NCBI RefSeq assembly: GCF_016919705.1
Contig: NZ_CP070368.1
Location: 2,092,501 to 2,156,500, forward strand
Length of the DNA stretch: 64,000 bases
Direction: 5' to 3'
Source: Paracoccus methylovorus
GTDB lineage: Bacteria > Pseudomonadota > Alphaproteobacteria > Rhodobacterales > Rhodobacteraceae
A program made the position numbers and the translations under genes. Of this stretch, positions 26,781 through 34,646 are shown one piece after another. The stretch's first letter is position 1, and the number at the start of each line of letters is the position of its first letter. The notes below the pieces were generated by a model, which saw only the letters and a list, made by a program, of their open reading frames with translations, had not been told where the DNA came from and ran no database searches.

Positions 26781-27451
26781 CAGGCTACGGGGACGCCTTC
26801 GCGGCCTGGCGGGCGGCGGCGCAACCGGATTGGGACGCCTATACCCGCCACCCCTTTGTCGAAGGGCTGCGTGACGGAACCCTGCCGCAGTCCTGCTTCC
26901 TGACATATCTGGTGCAGGACTATCTGTTTTTGCAGAATTTTTCCCGCGCATGGGCGCTGGCCATCGTCAAAGCCGGCGATCTGGACGAGATGCGGGCCTG
27001 TTCCGCGACCGTCCACACGCTCTTGGATCACGAGATGGGCCTGCATGTCCAGACCTGCGCCCGCGCCGGCATGGGCCCCGAGGTGCTGGCCAACGCGCAA
27101 GAGGCCGTCACGAATATCGCCTATACGCGCTATGTGCTCGAGGCGGGCTATTCGGGCGATTTCCTCGACCTGCTGGCGGCGCTGATGCCCTGCGTGCTGG
27201 GCTATGGCGAAATCGGACTGCGGCTCGCGCAAGAGGTCGCGCCCGACACGCCCTATCGCGAATGGATCGACACCTATGCCGGGGCGGAATATCAGGCCGC
27301 CTGCCACTCTGCCGGCACCTTGCTGGACAGTGCCATTCTCAAACGGCTCGGCCCGGCACCGGAACAAAGCCCGCGCTGGACCAAGCTGTCGCAACGCTTC
27401 GCCACAGCCACGCGGCTGGAAGTCAGCTTTTGGGAGCTTGGGCGCGAATGA
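26777..27451 (+). CDS. tenA: Thiaminase II / aminopyrimidine aminohydrolase
   Basis: TenA family, 224 residues: HPFVEGLRDGTLPQSCFLTYLVQDYLFLQNF (in part), VHTLLDHEMGLH and PCVLGYGEIG (the catalytic Cys and Tyr region), then YREWIDTYAGAEYQ and a C-terminal FWELGRE. Hydrolyses aminomethyl-pyrimidine breakdown products of thiamine to HMP, fitting the flanking salvage transporter. Confidence 0.95.
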   Translation: MTGYGDAFAAWRAAAQPDWDAYTRHPFVEGLRDGTLPQSCFLTYLVQDYLFLQNFSRAWALAIVKAGDLDEMRACSATVHTLLDHEMGLHVQTCARAGMGPEVLANAQEAVTNIAYTRYVLEAGYSGDFLDLLAALMPCVLGYGEIGLRLAQEVAPDTPYREWIDTYAGAEYQAACHSAGTLLDSAILKRLGPAPEQSPRWTKLSQRFATATRLEVSFWELGRE

Positions 27452-28239
27452 CCCCCGCCGCCACCGTCCGGGGCCGCGCCTGGGTCGGCGAGACGTCGCT
27501 CTTCGCGCATGTCGAACTGGTGCTCGACCCGGGCGGCTGGACCTGCCTGCTCGGCCCCTCGGGCGTGGGCAAATCGACGATCCTGCGTCTGATCGCAGGG
27601 CTGGAAACCGGCGCCCGTTTCGAAGGCGAGGTGATGCGCAACCGCCCAGTCGCCCTGATGGCGCAGGACCCCGGCCTGATCCCATGGCTCGACGTGACCG
27701 GCAATGTCACGCTGGGCGCACGCCTTCGGGGCACTCTGCCGGCTTCTTTCGTGCCCAAATATCCCGGGGGACGCCAGAGCGGCCCCGTCGAGGGGCCGGT
27801 CCGGCGGAGGGCAGAGCCCCCGGCCGACCCCGCCACCCGCGCGGCAGGGCTGATCGAGGCCGTGGGACTGACCGAACGCGCCCACCACCTGCCGGCAAAA
27901 CTTTCAGGCGGTCAGCGCCAGCGCGTAGCCCTTGCCCGAACCCTGTTCGAGGACCGGCCGCTGGTGCTGCTCGATGAGCCCTTTTCGGCGCTCGACGCGC
28001 GCACAAGGGCGCAAATGCAGGACCTGTCGGCACGATTGTTCGATACGCGCACGGTGCTTCTTGTCACCCATGACCCGGCCGAGGCCGCGCGGTTGGGCGA
28101 CCGCATCCTCCTGCTGCATGAAACCGGGCTGACCGAATGGTCCATCCCGACCCCCCGGCCGAAAGGCGCCGCCCGGCCCTATGACGCACCCGAGGTGCTG
28201 GCCCTGCAAGCCGACCTGATGCGGGGGATGATGGCATGA
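27448..28239 (+). CDS. thiZ: Thiamine-precursor ABC transporter ATP-binding protein (ThiZ-like) with an in-frame repeat insertion
   Basis: A 263-residue ABC ATPase: Walker A GPSGVGKST, Q-loop MAQDPGLIPWLDV, signature KLSGGQRQRVALARTL, Walker B LVLLDEPFSALD, switch His LLVTHDPAEAA. Between the Q-loop helix (LGARLRG) and the signature helix lies a non-family stretch, SFVPKYPGGRQSGPVEGPV and onwards to RRRAEPP. Its DNA (27744-27822) is a copy of the palindromic repeat found at 13150. The frame is kept, so the protein may remain functional with a ~26-residue loop in the helical subdomain. Confidence 0.92.
   Translation: MTPAATVRGRAWVGETSLFAHVELVLDPGGWTCLLGPSGVGKSTILRLIAGLETGARFEGEVMRNRPVALMAQDPGLIPWLDVTGNVTLGARLRGTLPASFVPKYPGGRQSGPVEGPVRRRAEPPADPATRAAGLIEAVGLTERAHHLPAKLSGGQRQRVALARTLFEDRPLVLLDEPFSALDARTRAQMQDLSARLFDTRTVLLVTHDPAEAARLGDRILLLHETGLTEWSIPTPRPKGAARPYDAPEVLALQADLMRGMMA
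27744..27822. repeat. Palindromic repeat element inserted in frame in thiZ
   Basis: Starts with TTCTTTCGTGCCCAAATAT, identical over 22 nt to 13150-13171, and ends GGAGGGCAGAGCCCCC. Between them is an internal hairpin GGCCCC-N5-GGGGCC (27781-27797). The ~79-nt block adds about 26 codons without a stop. Edges are estimated from where family-like ThiZ sequence stops and resumes. Confidence 0.75.
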
Positions 28240-28967
28240 AGACCACCGCCGCGCTGATTGTCGCCATGCTGGCGCTTTGGCAGGGGATCATCTGGCTGGC
28301 CGGAATGCCGTCCTTTCTGCTGCCCTCCCCGATGGCGGTTCTGGAGGCGCTGTGGCTGAACCGGGCCGAGATCGCCCGCCATGCCGGTTTTACCCTGGCG
28401 GAAGTGGTGCTGGGCTTTGCGCTTGGCTCGGCTCTTGGCGCCATGCTGGCGATCGCCATGGGATTTTCGGAACGGCTGACCGGCGTCTTGCGACCCATCC
28501 TGACCTTCAGCCAGACCATCCCGGTCTTTGCGCTGGCACCGATCCTGACACTGTGGCTGGGCTTCGGCATGGCGCCCAAGATCGCCATGACCGTGCTTAT
28601 CGTGTTCTTCCCGGTGGCCAGCGCCTTTCTGGACGGGCTGATGCGGACCCCTCGGCCGGCGCTGGATCTGGCGCAGGTCATGGGGGCCAGTCGCATCCGC
28701 ATCATGCGCCACCTGCGTATCCCGGCAGCCCTGCCCAGCCTAGCCACCGGCCTGAGGCTGGCGGCGGTCTATGCCCCCATCGGCGCGGTGATCGGCGAAT
28801 GGGTGGGCGGCGCGCGCGGTCTTGGCGCGCTGATGATCCATGCCAATGGCCGGATGAAGACCGATCTGGTCTTTGCCGCCCTGCTGGTGCTGTCGGTATT
28901 GACGGTGATCTTCGCGCGCATTGTTGCCGTCGCGCTGCACCGGCTGCTAAGGCGCTATGGCGTCTAG
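28236..28967 (+). CDS. thiX: Thiamine-precursor ABC transporter permease (ThiX-like)
   Basis: A 243-residue BPD-type permease with six hydrophobic helices (start TTAALIVAMLALWQGIIWLA, in part) and the EAA loop DLAQVMGASRIRIMRHLRIPAALPSL (in part, MGASRIRIMRHLRIP). SsuC/TauC-like family, here the partner of ThiY and ThiZ by position. Last gene of the thi operon. Its TAG stop shares the palindrome CTAG (28964-28967) with the stop of convergent mobA. Confidence 0.93.
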   Translation: MKTTAALIVAMLALWQGIIWLAGMPSFLLPSPMAVLEALWLNRAEIARHAGFTLAEVVLGFALGSALGAMLAIAMGFSERLTGVLRPILTFSQTIPVFALAPILTLWLGFGMAPKIAMTVLIVFFPVASAFLDGLMRTPRPALDLAQVMGASRIRIMRHLRIPAALPSLATGLRLAAVYAPIGAVIGEWVGGARGLGALMIHANGRMKTDLVFAALLVLSVLTVIFARIVAVALHRLLRRYGV

Positions 28968-29566
28968 ATCAGCCGCTCGGCCCGGGCCAGATCCTCGGGG
29001 GTGTTGAGGTTCAGGAACGGGTCCACCGGACGGCTGTCGAACACTGCGCGCCCCGGATCATGGGCCGCCGCGAACTGACCGATCCGGTGCAGCCCGGATT
29101 CCAACGCCTCATGCAATTCGTCGCGTAGCGACACGGGCCAAAGCGCGCAGGTCGGATGGTCGCGCAATTCGCCGCTTTCATCCGCACTGGCGGCGATGGC
29201 GACGCCCGAGCGGCCGCGCGCCTCTTGCAGGCGATGCAGCAGGTCCTCGGGCAGGAAGGGCGTATCGACGCTGACGCTGACCACACTGTCCGCGCCTTCG
29301 CCCGCCGCCCACTCCATGCCGGCCAGCACCCCGGCCAGCGGTCCGGCAAAGCCGCCGATACTATCCGCGATCACCGGCAATCCGTATGCCGCGAATTGCC
29401 CGGGCTCGCCATTGGCATTGATGGCAAGCCGCCCGCATTGCGGCGCAAGCCGCCCGATCACCCGATCAAGCAGCGTTTCGCCCGCCAGCACCCGCAGGGC
29501 CTTGTTGCCGCCGCCCATGCGGCTGGACAGCCCCCCGGCCAGAATGATGGCAGGCGGCAGGCTCAT
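28964..29566 (-). CDS. mobA: Molybdenum cofactor guanylyltransferase
   Basis: Attaches GMP to molybdopterin to make the bis-MGD form used by DMSO-reductase-family enzymes. 200 residues: the nucleotide-binding LAGGLSSRMGGGNKALRV, then GPLAGVLAGMEWA, VSVSVDTPFLPEDLL and the C-terminal FLNLNTPEDL. The formate dehydrogenase at 60-64 kb needs this cofactor. Overlaps the upstream hypothetical gene by 4 nt, so it is transcribed as the tail of the PQQ-ABC operon. Confidence 0.94.
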   Translation of the reverse strand: MSLPPAIILAGGLSSRMGGGNKALRVLAGETLLDRVIGRLAPQCGRLAINANGEPGQFAAYGLPVIADSIGGFAGPLAGVLAGMEWAAGEGADSVVSVSVDTPFLPEDLLHRLQEARGRSGVAIAASADESGELRDHPTCALWPVSLRDELHEALESGLHRIGQFAAAHDPGRAVFDSRPVDPFLNLNTPEDLARAERLI

Positions 29567-30156
29567 TTCAGGCCCGCCTGGACGGCGCGCGCCAGGGCAA
29601 ACACCCGCTGCTCAAGGATGACCGGGGTTTCGCAGACATAGGTCAGCGCCTGCTGGCGGTCCTGAAAGATGCGCATATCCCAGTCGAGCCGTTCTTCCTC
29701 GGCGTCGATGGCATCGAAATCGGGCGCTTCGGCCTTTTGCATCTCTTCCATCTTCCCGCGATGATCTTCGATCCTTTGTGCCAGATCGACCTGCTTATGG
29801 CCATAGCGGGCAATGCCGGCGATCAGCGCGGCGCGGTGCGGCTCGACCCGGTCGAAGATCGCGACCATCAGCGCGGTCAACTCCTCGTTATCCGCGCCTT
29901 TGACGAAATCGGCGATCTCAGCCTCGGCGTCGGCCAGCGGCAGGCGGCGCTGCTCCAGCCGGTCGGCCAGCGCGGCGATTTCGGGCTTGCGGGCCAGTTC
30001 GCGCGCAGCCTCGTCCGGCTCGGGCCCGCTCCACATCTGCCCCAACGACAGATGCGGCTGCTTGCGCTGCACGCACGGCCAGTCGGGATCGGTGCCGTTT
30101 TCCGCATGCGCCGCGGGCGCGGCCAGCAGGCATACCGCCAGAACCAGATATTTCAT
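29563..30156 (-). CDS. Hypothetical secreted helical protein of the PQQ-ABC operon
   Basis: 197 residues, not recognised. Signal peptide MKYLVLAVCLLAAPAAHA, then DPDWPCVQRKQPHLSLGQMW and a charged, all-helical body (KMEEMQKAEAPDFDAIDAEEE), with a second Cys late (TYVCETPV). The two Cys could form a disulfide in the periplasm. Overlaps both neighbours by 4 nt (ATGA), so it is tightly coupled to the ABC permease gene. ATG 30156 starts the signal peptide. Confidence 0.85.
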   Translation of the reverse strand: MKYLVLAVCLLAAPAAHAENGTDPDWPCVQRKQPHLSLGQMWSGPEPDEAARELARKPEIAALADRLEQRRLPLADAEAEIADFVKGADNEELTALMVAIFDRVEPHRAALIAGIARYGHKQVDLAQRIEDHRGKMEEMQKAEAPDFDAIDAEEERLDWDMRIFQDRQQALTYVCETPVILEQRVFALARAVQAGLK

Positions 30157-30971
30157 GCTCCCCCCTTTCTGCGGGCCCAAAGCCCCTTGGCCGGATCATA
30201 CATGAAGACCGCCCCTGCAAAGAACAGGATCAGGCAACCCGACACCACCAAGAAGGACAGAAGATCGAAGCGCGCGTAAAGGGCAAAGCGGATCAACTCA
30301 ACCGCATGGGTGAAGGGGTTGATGGCGCAGATGTCATGCAAGAGCGTCGAACTTTCGTTCATTCGCCACAGCGGATAAAGCGCGCTGGAGGCGAAAAACA
30401 TCGGGAAGATGACGAAATTCATCACGCCGGCAAAGTTTTCCAGCTGCCGGATGGTCGAAGACAGGAACAACCCCATCGCCCCGAACATCAGCCCGGTCAG
30501 AAACAGCGCCGGCAGCGCGGTCAGATAGCCGATGACGGGCGGGCGCACGTCCCAGAACCATGCAATGGCCAGAAAGACATAGACTTGGATAAGCGACACG
30601 ATCACCCCCGCGACAAGCTTGCTGGCCAAAAGGAACCAGCGCGGAAACGGGCTGACCAGCAAGGTGCGCATCGCCCCGGTCTCGCGGTCGTAGACCATCG
30701 AAAGCGACGACTGCATGCCGTTGAACAACTGGATCATCGCACAAAGTCCGGGCGTCACATAGACCTCGTAAAGCACATAGGTCTGATAGGGCGGTGTGAT
30801 CGACAGGCCCAGAACCGCGCGAAAGCCGGCGGCAAAGATGAAAAGCCACACCAAGGGCCGCACCAGCGCGGCAAGGAAGCGACCGCGCTGGCTGACAAAG
30901 CGCAGCGTTTCGCGCCGGGCAATGCCTGAAAAGGCGGTCAGCCACATGCGCGGCGTCAGTCGGTGGCTCAT
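30153..30971 (-). CDS. PQQ-associated ABC-2 type permease (PedC-like)
   Basis: A 272-residue ABC-2 membrane protein with six hydrophobic stretches: LVWLFIFAAGFRAVL, then YVTPGLCAMIQLFNGMQSSL, ETGAMRTLLVSPFP (the coupling region) and FFASSALYPLWRMNESS. ABC-2 permeases mostly export. This branch is linked by synteny to PQQ-dependent alcohol dehydrogenase clusters (ped/exa type), and its cargo is not established. Coupled by 4-nt overlaps to the ATPase and to the downstream secreted protein. Confidence 0.9.
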   Translation of the reverse strand: MSHRLTPRMWLTAFSGIARRETLRFVSQRGRFLAALVRPLVWLFIFAAGFRAVLGLSITPPYQTYVLYEVYVTPGLCAMIQLFNGMQSSLSMVYDRETGAMRTLLVSPFPRWFLLASKLVAGVIVSLIQVYVFLAIAWFWDVRPPVIGYLTALPALFLTGLMFGAMGLFLSSTIRQLENFAGVMNFVIFPMFFASSALYPLWRMNESSTLLHDICAINPFTHAVELIRFALYARFDLLSFLVVSGCLILFFAGAVFMYDPAKGLWARRKGGA

Positions 30972-31687
30972 ACCTGCTCTCCGGTCAGGCGCAGGAAAGT
31001 GGCGGTCAGATCGTCGCCTCCGATCTGTCCGGCATTGCCATGCGCCAGCACCTCGCCCTTGTGCAGGATGACCAGTCCGTCCTCGGGGCGGATTTCGTCA
31101 AGGATATGCGTGGCCCAAAGCGCCGAAACGCCGCCGCGCGTCAGCTCGCGGGTCAGGGCCACCACCTCGGCACGGGATTTCACGTCCAGCCCCACGGTGG
31201 CCTCGTCCAGCAGCAGGATCTGGGGCCGGTGGATCAGCGCGCGGGCGATCTCGGCGCGGCGCTGCTGTCCGCCCGACAGCGCCGAGACCTTGGCATCCAG
31301 CCGGTCCGACAGGTCCACCTGCGCCAGCACTTCGACGGCGCGCACCCGCGCCTCGCGCCGGGGGATGCCATGCAGGGCCGCATGATATTCCATGTTCTGC
31401 GCCACGGTCAGGTCGGCATCCAGCGCACGGGACTGGAACACCACGCCCAGCCGTGCCAATGCGGCGCCGGGTTTGTGCCGCAGGTCATGGCCTGCAACCT
31501 CGATCCGCCCCGAGCGATTGTCGTAAAGCCGGGTGATCAGTGAAAACAGCGTGGTCTTGCCCGCGCCGTTCACACCAAGAAGCGCGGTAAAACCGCCGCG
31601 CGGCACCGTCAGCGACACGTCCTTCAACGCCTGAAAGCTGCCGAAATTGTGGCTGACATTCTGTATGGAAAGCGCGTCTTGCGGCAT
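30968..31687 (-). CDS. PQQ-associated ABC transporter ATP-binding protein
   Basis: A 239-residue ABC ATPase: VSHNFGSFQALKDVSL, Walker A GVNGAGKTT, signature [16 protein letters not shown], Walker B ILLLDEATVGLD, and WATHILDEI with the switch His. Partners the ABC-2 permease. ATG 31687 (MPQDALSIQN) is preferred over the in-frame 31720. The cluster around it matches the conserved PQQ-dependent alcohol catabolism neighbourhood (beta-propeller, binding protein, ATPase, permease). Confidence 0.92.
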   Translation of the reverse strand: MPQDALSIQNVSHNFGSFQALKDVSLTVPRGGFTALLGVNGAGKTTLFSLITRLYDNRSGRIEVAGHDLRHKPGAALARLGVVFQSRALDADLTVAQNMEYHAALHGIPRREARVRAVEVLAQVDLSDRLDAKVSALSGGQQRRAEIARALIHRPQILLLDEATVGLDVKSRAEVVALTRELTRGGVSALWATHILDEIRPEDGLVILHKGEVLAHGNAGQIGGDDLTATFLRLTGEQV

Positions 31688-31723
31688 TTGACGGAGGCGG
31701 AGCCCAAGGGCCCCGCGCACCCT

Positions 31724-32302
31724 TTACTGGATATTGAACACAGCCTGTTGGGTTTCACCATGCGAGCCGGGGATCGACAGCGTATAGCGGCCGGGAACAA
31801 TGGCGATAAAGCTGAACGTGGCGGTGCCGGCATCGTCGAATTCCAGCGAATGCACGCCCATGGGTCGGATCTCGATGTCATTGATCACGATCTCGTTAAC
31901 CCAGACGGCGCGGAAGAAGTCGCCGCCCGAAAGTGCCAGTTCCTGACTGCCATCGGCGTTGATGTCGATGCGGTAGTAGCCGCCCGATTTCAGCTTGTAT
32001 TCGTCCGTTGCGACCGGCTGCCCCGACGCCAGCGTCAGCGGAGCGAGATCGGTGCGGTTATCGCGCGCCAGAAGCCCCGAGAAACCATAGTCGAACTTGG
32101 CACCCGCCTCATGCACGCCCGCTTCGCCGCCGGCATCATCGCCATCGTCGTCGTCATCATCATCGTCGTCCTGTTCGGCGGCGGCAGCACCATCGGCCGC
32201 GGCACCGGCCTCGGGGGTGCCGGCGTCCGGCGCGGTCTCTTGCGCCGTGGCAGGCGCGGCGAGCCCGGCCATAAGCAGCAGGATCGTCAGCAAACGGGTC
32301 AT
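31724..32302 (-). CDS. Secreted protein with poly-aspartate tract, PQQ cluster
   Basis: About 192 residues. Signal peptide (MTRLLTILLLMAGLAAPATA), an Ala/Gly/Asp-rich linker with a nine-Asp run (EQDDDDDDDDDGDDAGG), then a beta-rich domain (YGFSGLLARDNRTDLAPLTL, YYRIDINADGSQELALSG, FRAVWVNEIVINDIEIRP, TFSFIAIVPGRYTLSIPG) that resembles a cupredoxin-like sandwich but lacks the His/Cys copper ligands. ATG 32302 is chosen because GGAGG is 7 nt before it but only 1 nt before the alternative 32308. Sits between the propeller and the ATPase genes. Function unknown; binding of a hard cation such as a lanthanide or calcium by the Asp run is speculation. Confidence 0.85.
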   Translation of the reverse strand: MTRLLTILLLMAGLAAPATAQETAPDAGTPEAGAAADGAAAAEQDDDDDDDDDGDDAGGEAGVHEAGAKFDYGFSGLLARDNRTDLAPLTLASGQPVATDEYKLKSGGYYRIDINADGSQELALSGGDFFRAVWVNEIVINDIEIRPMGVHSLEFDDAGTATFSFIAIVPGRYTLSIPGSHGETQQAVFNIQ

Positions 32303-32331
32303 ATTCATTCCTCCCTCATTATCCTGTCGGT

Positions 32332-33297
32332 TCAGTTGGGTGCGACGACCACGCCCCAGGGCTGCTGGCCCACGGGCACGGATTTGACGACGTTTAGCGC
32401 CGCCACGTCGATCACCGAGACATCGTTGGAATTGCCGTTCGTGGTGAACAGGTATTTCTCGTCCGGCGTGAATGCCATCTGCCAGACGCGCTGGCCGACC
32501 AGCAGATATTCCTCGACCTCGTCGGTCTCGCCGTTGATGACCGCCACGCGGTTGGCCGGACCCAGGGCGACAAAGACCTTCTTGCCGTCCTTGGTCACGC
32601 GCACGCCGACCGGCTGGATGGCCTCGGGCAAGACGCCGGGGATCTCGAAGCTGATCTTCTTGGTGATCTCCTGGGTAGCCGGGTCGATCACGCTGACCGT
32701 GCCGCCGATTTCCGAACTGACGTAAAGCTTGGTTCCGGCATCGTTGTATTGTGCGAAACGCGGGCGCGAATCCACCAGCACGTTGGCGAAGATCTCAAAG
32801 CTTTCGCTGTCGATGAAATGCGCCATGTTGGTGGTTTCCGAGGTGTTGATGACCACCTTTCCATCGGGGCTGACGCCCATGCCCTCGGGTTCGACACCCA
32901 CCGGGATCTCGGCCAGCACCTTGTGGGTCTGGGTATCGACCACGGTCACGAGGTTGTCGTCCTCGTTCGCGATATAAAGCGGATTGCCCGAGGGGTGCAG
33001 CACGAACAGCTCCGGGTCGGGACCCGAGGGCAGCGTGTGCATCTCTTCCATGGTCTCGGGGTTGAACACCCGCACCAGATCGTCGTCCGAGGCGCAGACA
33101 TACAGTTCCTTGCCGTCGGGGCTGATGGTGATGCCACGCGGACGTGCGCCGACCGGATAGGTGCCGATCACCTCCAGCGTGTCGCTGTCCAGCACGGTGA
33201 CGTCATTGCCTTTTTCATTGCTGACAAAGACCCGGTTCCCCAGCGCAGGCGAGGCGGCAATAAGGACGGGCAGACAGAGGGTCAGGAGCGTTCTCAT
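32332..33297 (-). CDS. PQQ-associated YVTN-type beta-propeller protein
   Basis: 321 residues, signal peptide to about residue 20 (ending SPALG), then seven repeat units of the YVTN/NHL-like kind: NRVFVSNEKGNDVTVLD, GITISPDGKELYVCASDD, PLYIANEDDNLVTVVD, GMGVSPDGKVVINTSE, KLYVSSEIGGTVSVID, VRVTKDGKKVFVALG, YLFTTNGNSNDVSVID. Periplasmic. This clade is found beside PQQ-dependent alcohol dehydrogenases, and its role is not known. GGTGAAAAG site before ATG 33297. Confidence 0.92.
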   Translation of the reverse strand: MRTLLTLCLPVLIAASPALGNRVFVSNEKGNDVTVLDSDTLEVIGTYPVGARPRGITISPDGKELYVCASDDDLVRVFNPETMEEMHTLPSGPDPELFVLHPSGNPLYIANEDDNLVTVVDTQTHKVLAEIPVGVEPEGMGVSPDGKVVINTSETTNMAHFIDSESFEIFANVLVDSRPRFAQYNDAGTKLYVSSEIGGTVSVIDPATQEITKKISFEIPGVLPEAIQPVGVRVTKDGKKVFVALGPANRVAVINGETDEVEEYLLVGQRVWQMAFTPDEKYLFTTNGNSNDVSVIDVAALNVVKSVPVGQQPWGVVVAPN

Positions 33298-33306
33298 CTT
33301 TTCACC

Positions 33307-34494
33307 TCAGAATTTGCATTCGGTTTCGGGCCGGTCGAGGCCCAGCGTATCCAGCGCCGAGTGCTGGTGCAGATACTGGTCCTGCGGGCTGACCGAGGCG
33401 GTGACGGTATCCGTCGCCAACAGGATCGGCTGTCGCAACTGGTGGTCCCAGTCGCGCAGGGTCAGTTTCTGCCCCTTGAAGCCTGCGACCTCAAAGTTCT
33501 CGGACAGCATGAACTCTTTCAACGTGACGGGATCGGTGCTTTGCGTGCGCGTCGCGGCCTCGCCGATCATGCGCAGCGCCACCCAAGTCTGGTAATCCTC
33601 TTCGCGGATCGGGCGATTGGCAAGCTTTTCGAAACGGTTCTGGAATTGTGTGGCGCCCCATGCTTCCAACGAAGGCGCCCAACTGCGCGGCACCAGCCCC
33701 GCCGAGCCCACTACCGGTCGCGGATCCCAGGTGGCAAAAGGCAGCCAATCCGCAAAGACGTCGTTTTCATCGGCGGCGATCAGCACGTCATATGCCGGCG
33801 CGCGCTGGGTAAAGACCGGCATCTGGCTTTGAACCTGCACGTGTCCGCTGTCGCTGCGCCGGCTGCCGCCCGTATCCTCATAGGTGCGGGTTTCGACGAT
33901 CTTGGCACCGAACTTGGTCGCGGCGCGGCGATAGGCATCGGCCAGCGCCACATCCTCGGGGTGGCTGCCGGCGATCAGGAACCAGTTCGGCCATTTCTTC
34001 CACATCAGGAACTGCGCCAGCCCATCGGCCAGCATGGCATAGCTGGGCGCGGTATGGATCACGTTGAAACGGCAATCCGCGCCGCGCAGATTGTCGCCCC
34101 GGGCACGCGCATTCAGCACCAAGGCACCGTCTCCGGCCTGATCGGCCAGCGCCAGCGTCTGGGCGTCGTCGGCCAGCGTCACGATAAAGGGAATGCCTTC
34201 GGCAAGCAGCTTGTCCATCTCGGCCGCTGCGGTTTCGGGCGTGGCGGCAACCTCCAGCGCCTCGAAATCCTGGTTCATGAAGCGGCCGGTGGTGTCGTTA
34301 TCCTCGATGGCAAGTCGCGCACCGGCAAAGGCCAGATCCTCGGGCGCGGTTCGCAACCGCGAGATGGGCGGCAGGCGGGGCACATCCACCCGCAGCACCG
34401 CAGCGCGAACGGTCTGCGGCTGCGCGGCATCTTGCGCAAGGGCAGGGCCCGTCACGGACAAACCCGCCAAAAGTATGATGATTCTGCCTGTCAT
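33307..34494 (-). CDS. PQQ-associated ABC substrate-binding protein
   Basis: 395 residues, signal peptide MTGRIIILLAGLSVTGPALA, then a type-I periplasmic-binding (LivK/branched-chain-like) fold: LRVDVPRLPPISRLRTAPED, FAGARLAIEDNDTTGRFMNQ and WFLIAGSHPEDVALADAYRR. It is the receptor-like component seen with PQQ-dependent alcohol dehydrogenase systems. First gene of the minus-strand run down to mobA. A motif shared with xoxF and cycB lies 90 nt upstream of the start (34584-34597). Confidence 0.9.
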   Translation of the reverse strand: MTGRIIILLAGLSVTGPALAQDAAQPQTVRAAVLRVDVPRLPPISRLRTAPEDLAFAGARLAIEDNDTTGRFMNQDFEALEVAATPETAAAEMDKLLAEGIPFIVTLADDAQTLALADQAGDGALVLNARARGDNLRGADCRFNVIHTAPSYAMLADGLAQFLMWKKWPNWFLIAGSHPEDVALADAYRRAATKFGAKIVETRTYEDTGGSRRSDSGHVQVQSQMPVFTQRAPAYDVLIAADENDVFADWLPFATWDPRPVVGSAGLVPRSWAPSLEAWGATQFQNRFEKLANRPIREEDYQTWVALRMIGEAATRTQSTDPVTLKEFMLSENFEVAGFKGQKLTLRDWDHQLRQPILLATDTVTASVSPQDQYLHQHSALDTLGLDRPETECKF

Positions 34495-34583
34495 TGCCTT
34501 CCTCCCCCACGCATCATGCCGGGCCAATCCGCCTGCGCCAACCCGCGAAATACCCTGTATTTATCCGGGGAAAATGCCCCGCC

Positions 34584-34597
34584 ACCTAAGTATTAGG
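34584..34597 (-). promoter_or_regulatory. Shared XoxF-cluster motif, copy 1
   Basis: ACCTAAGTATTAGG in the 152-bp gap between the divergent genes at 34494 and 34647. Read on the minus strand it is CCTAATACTTAGGT. It matches copies 2 and 3 (ACCAAAGTATTAG) apart from one base and lies 90 nt from the minus-strand start. Probable regulator site or promoter element of the methanol genes. Confidence 0.6.
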
Positions 34598-34646
34598 GAC
34601 TTTCGTCCTATGGACGGCCGCGGCGCGTCGGGCGCATGTTCTGCGC

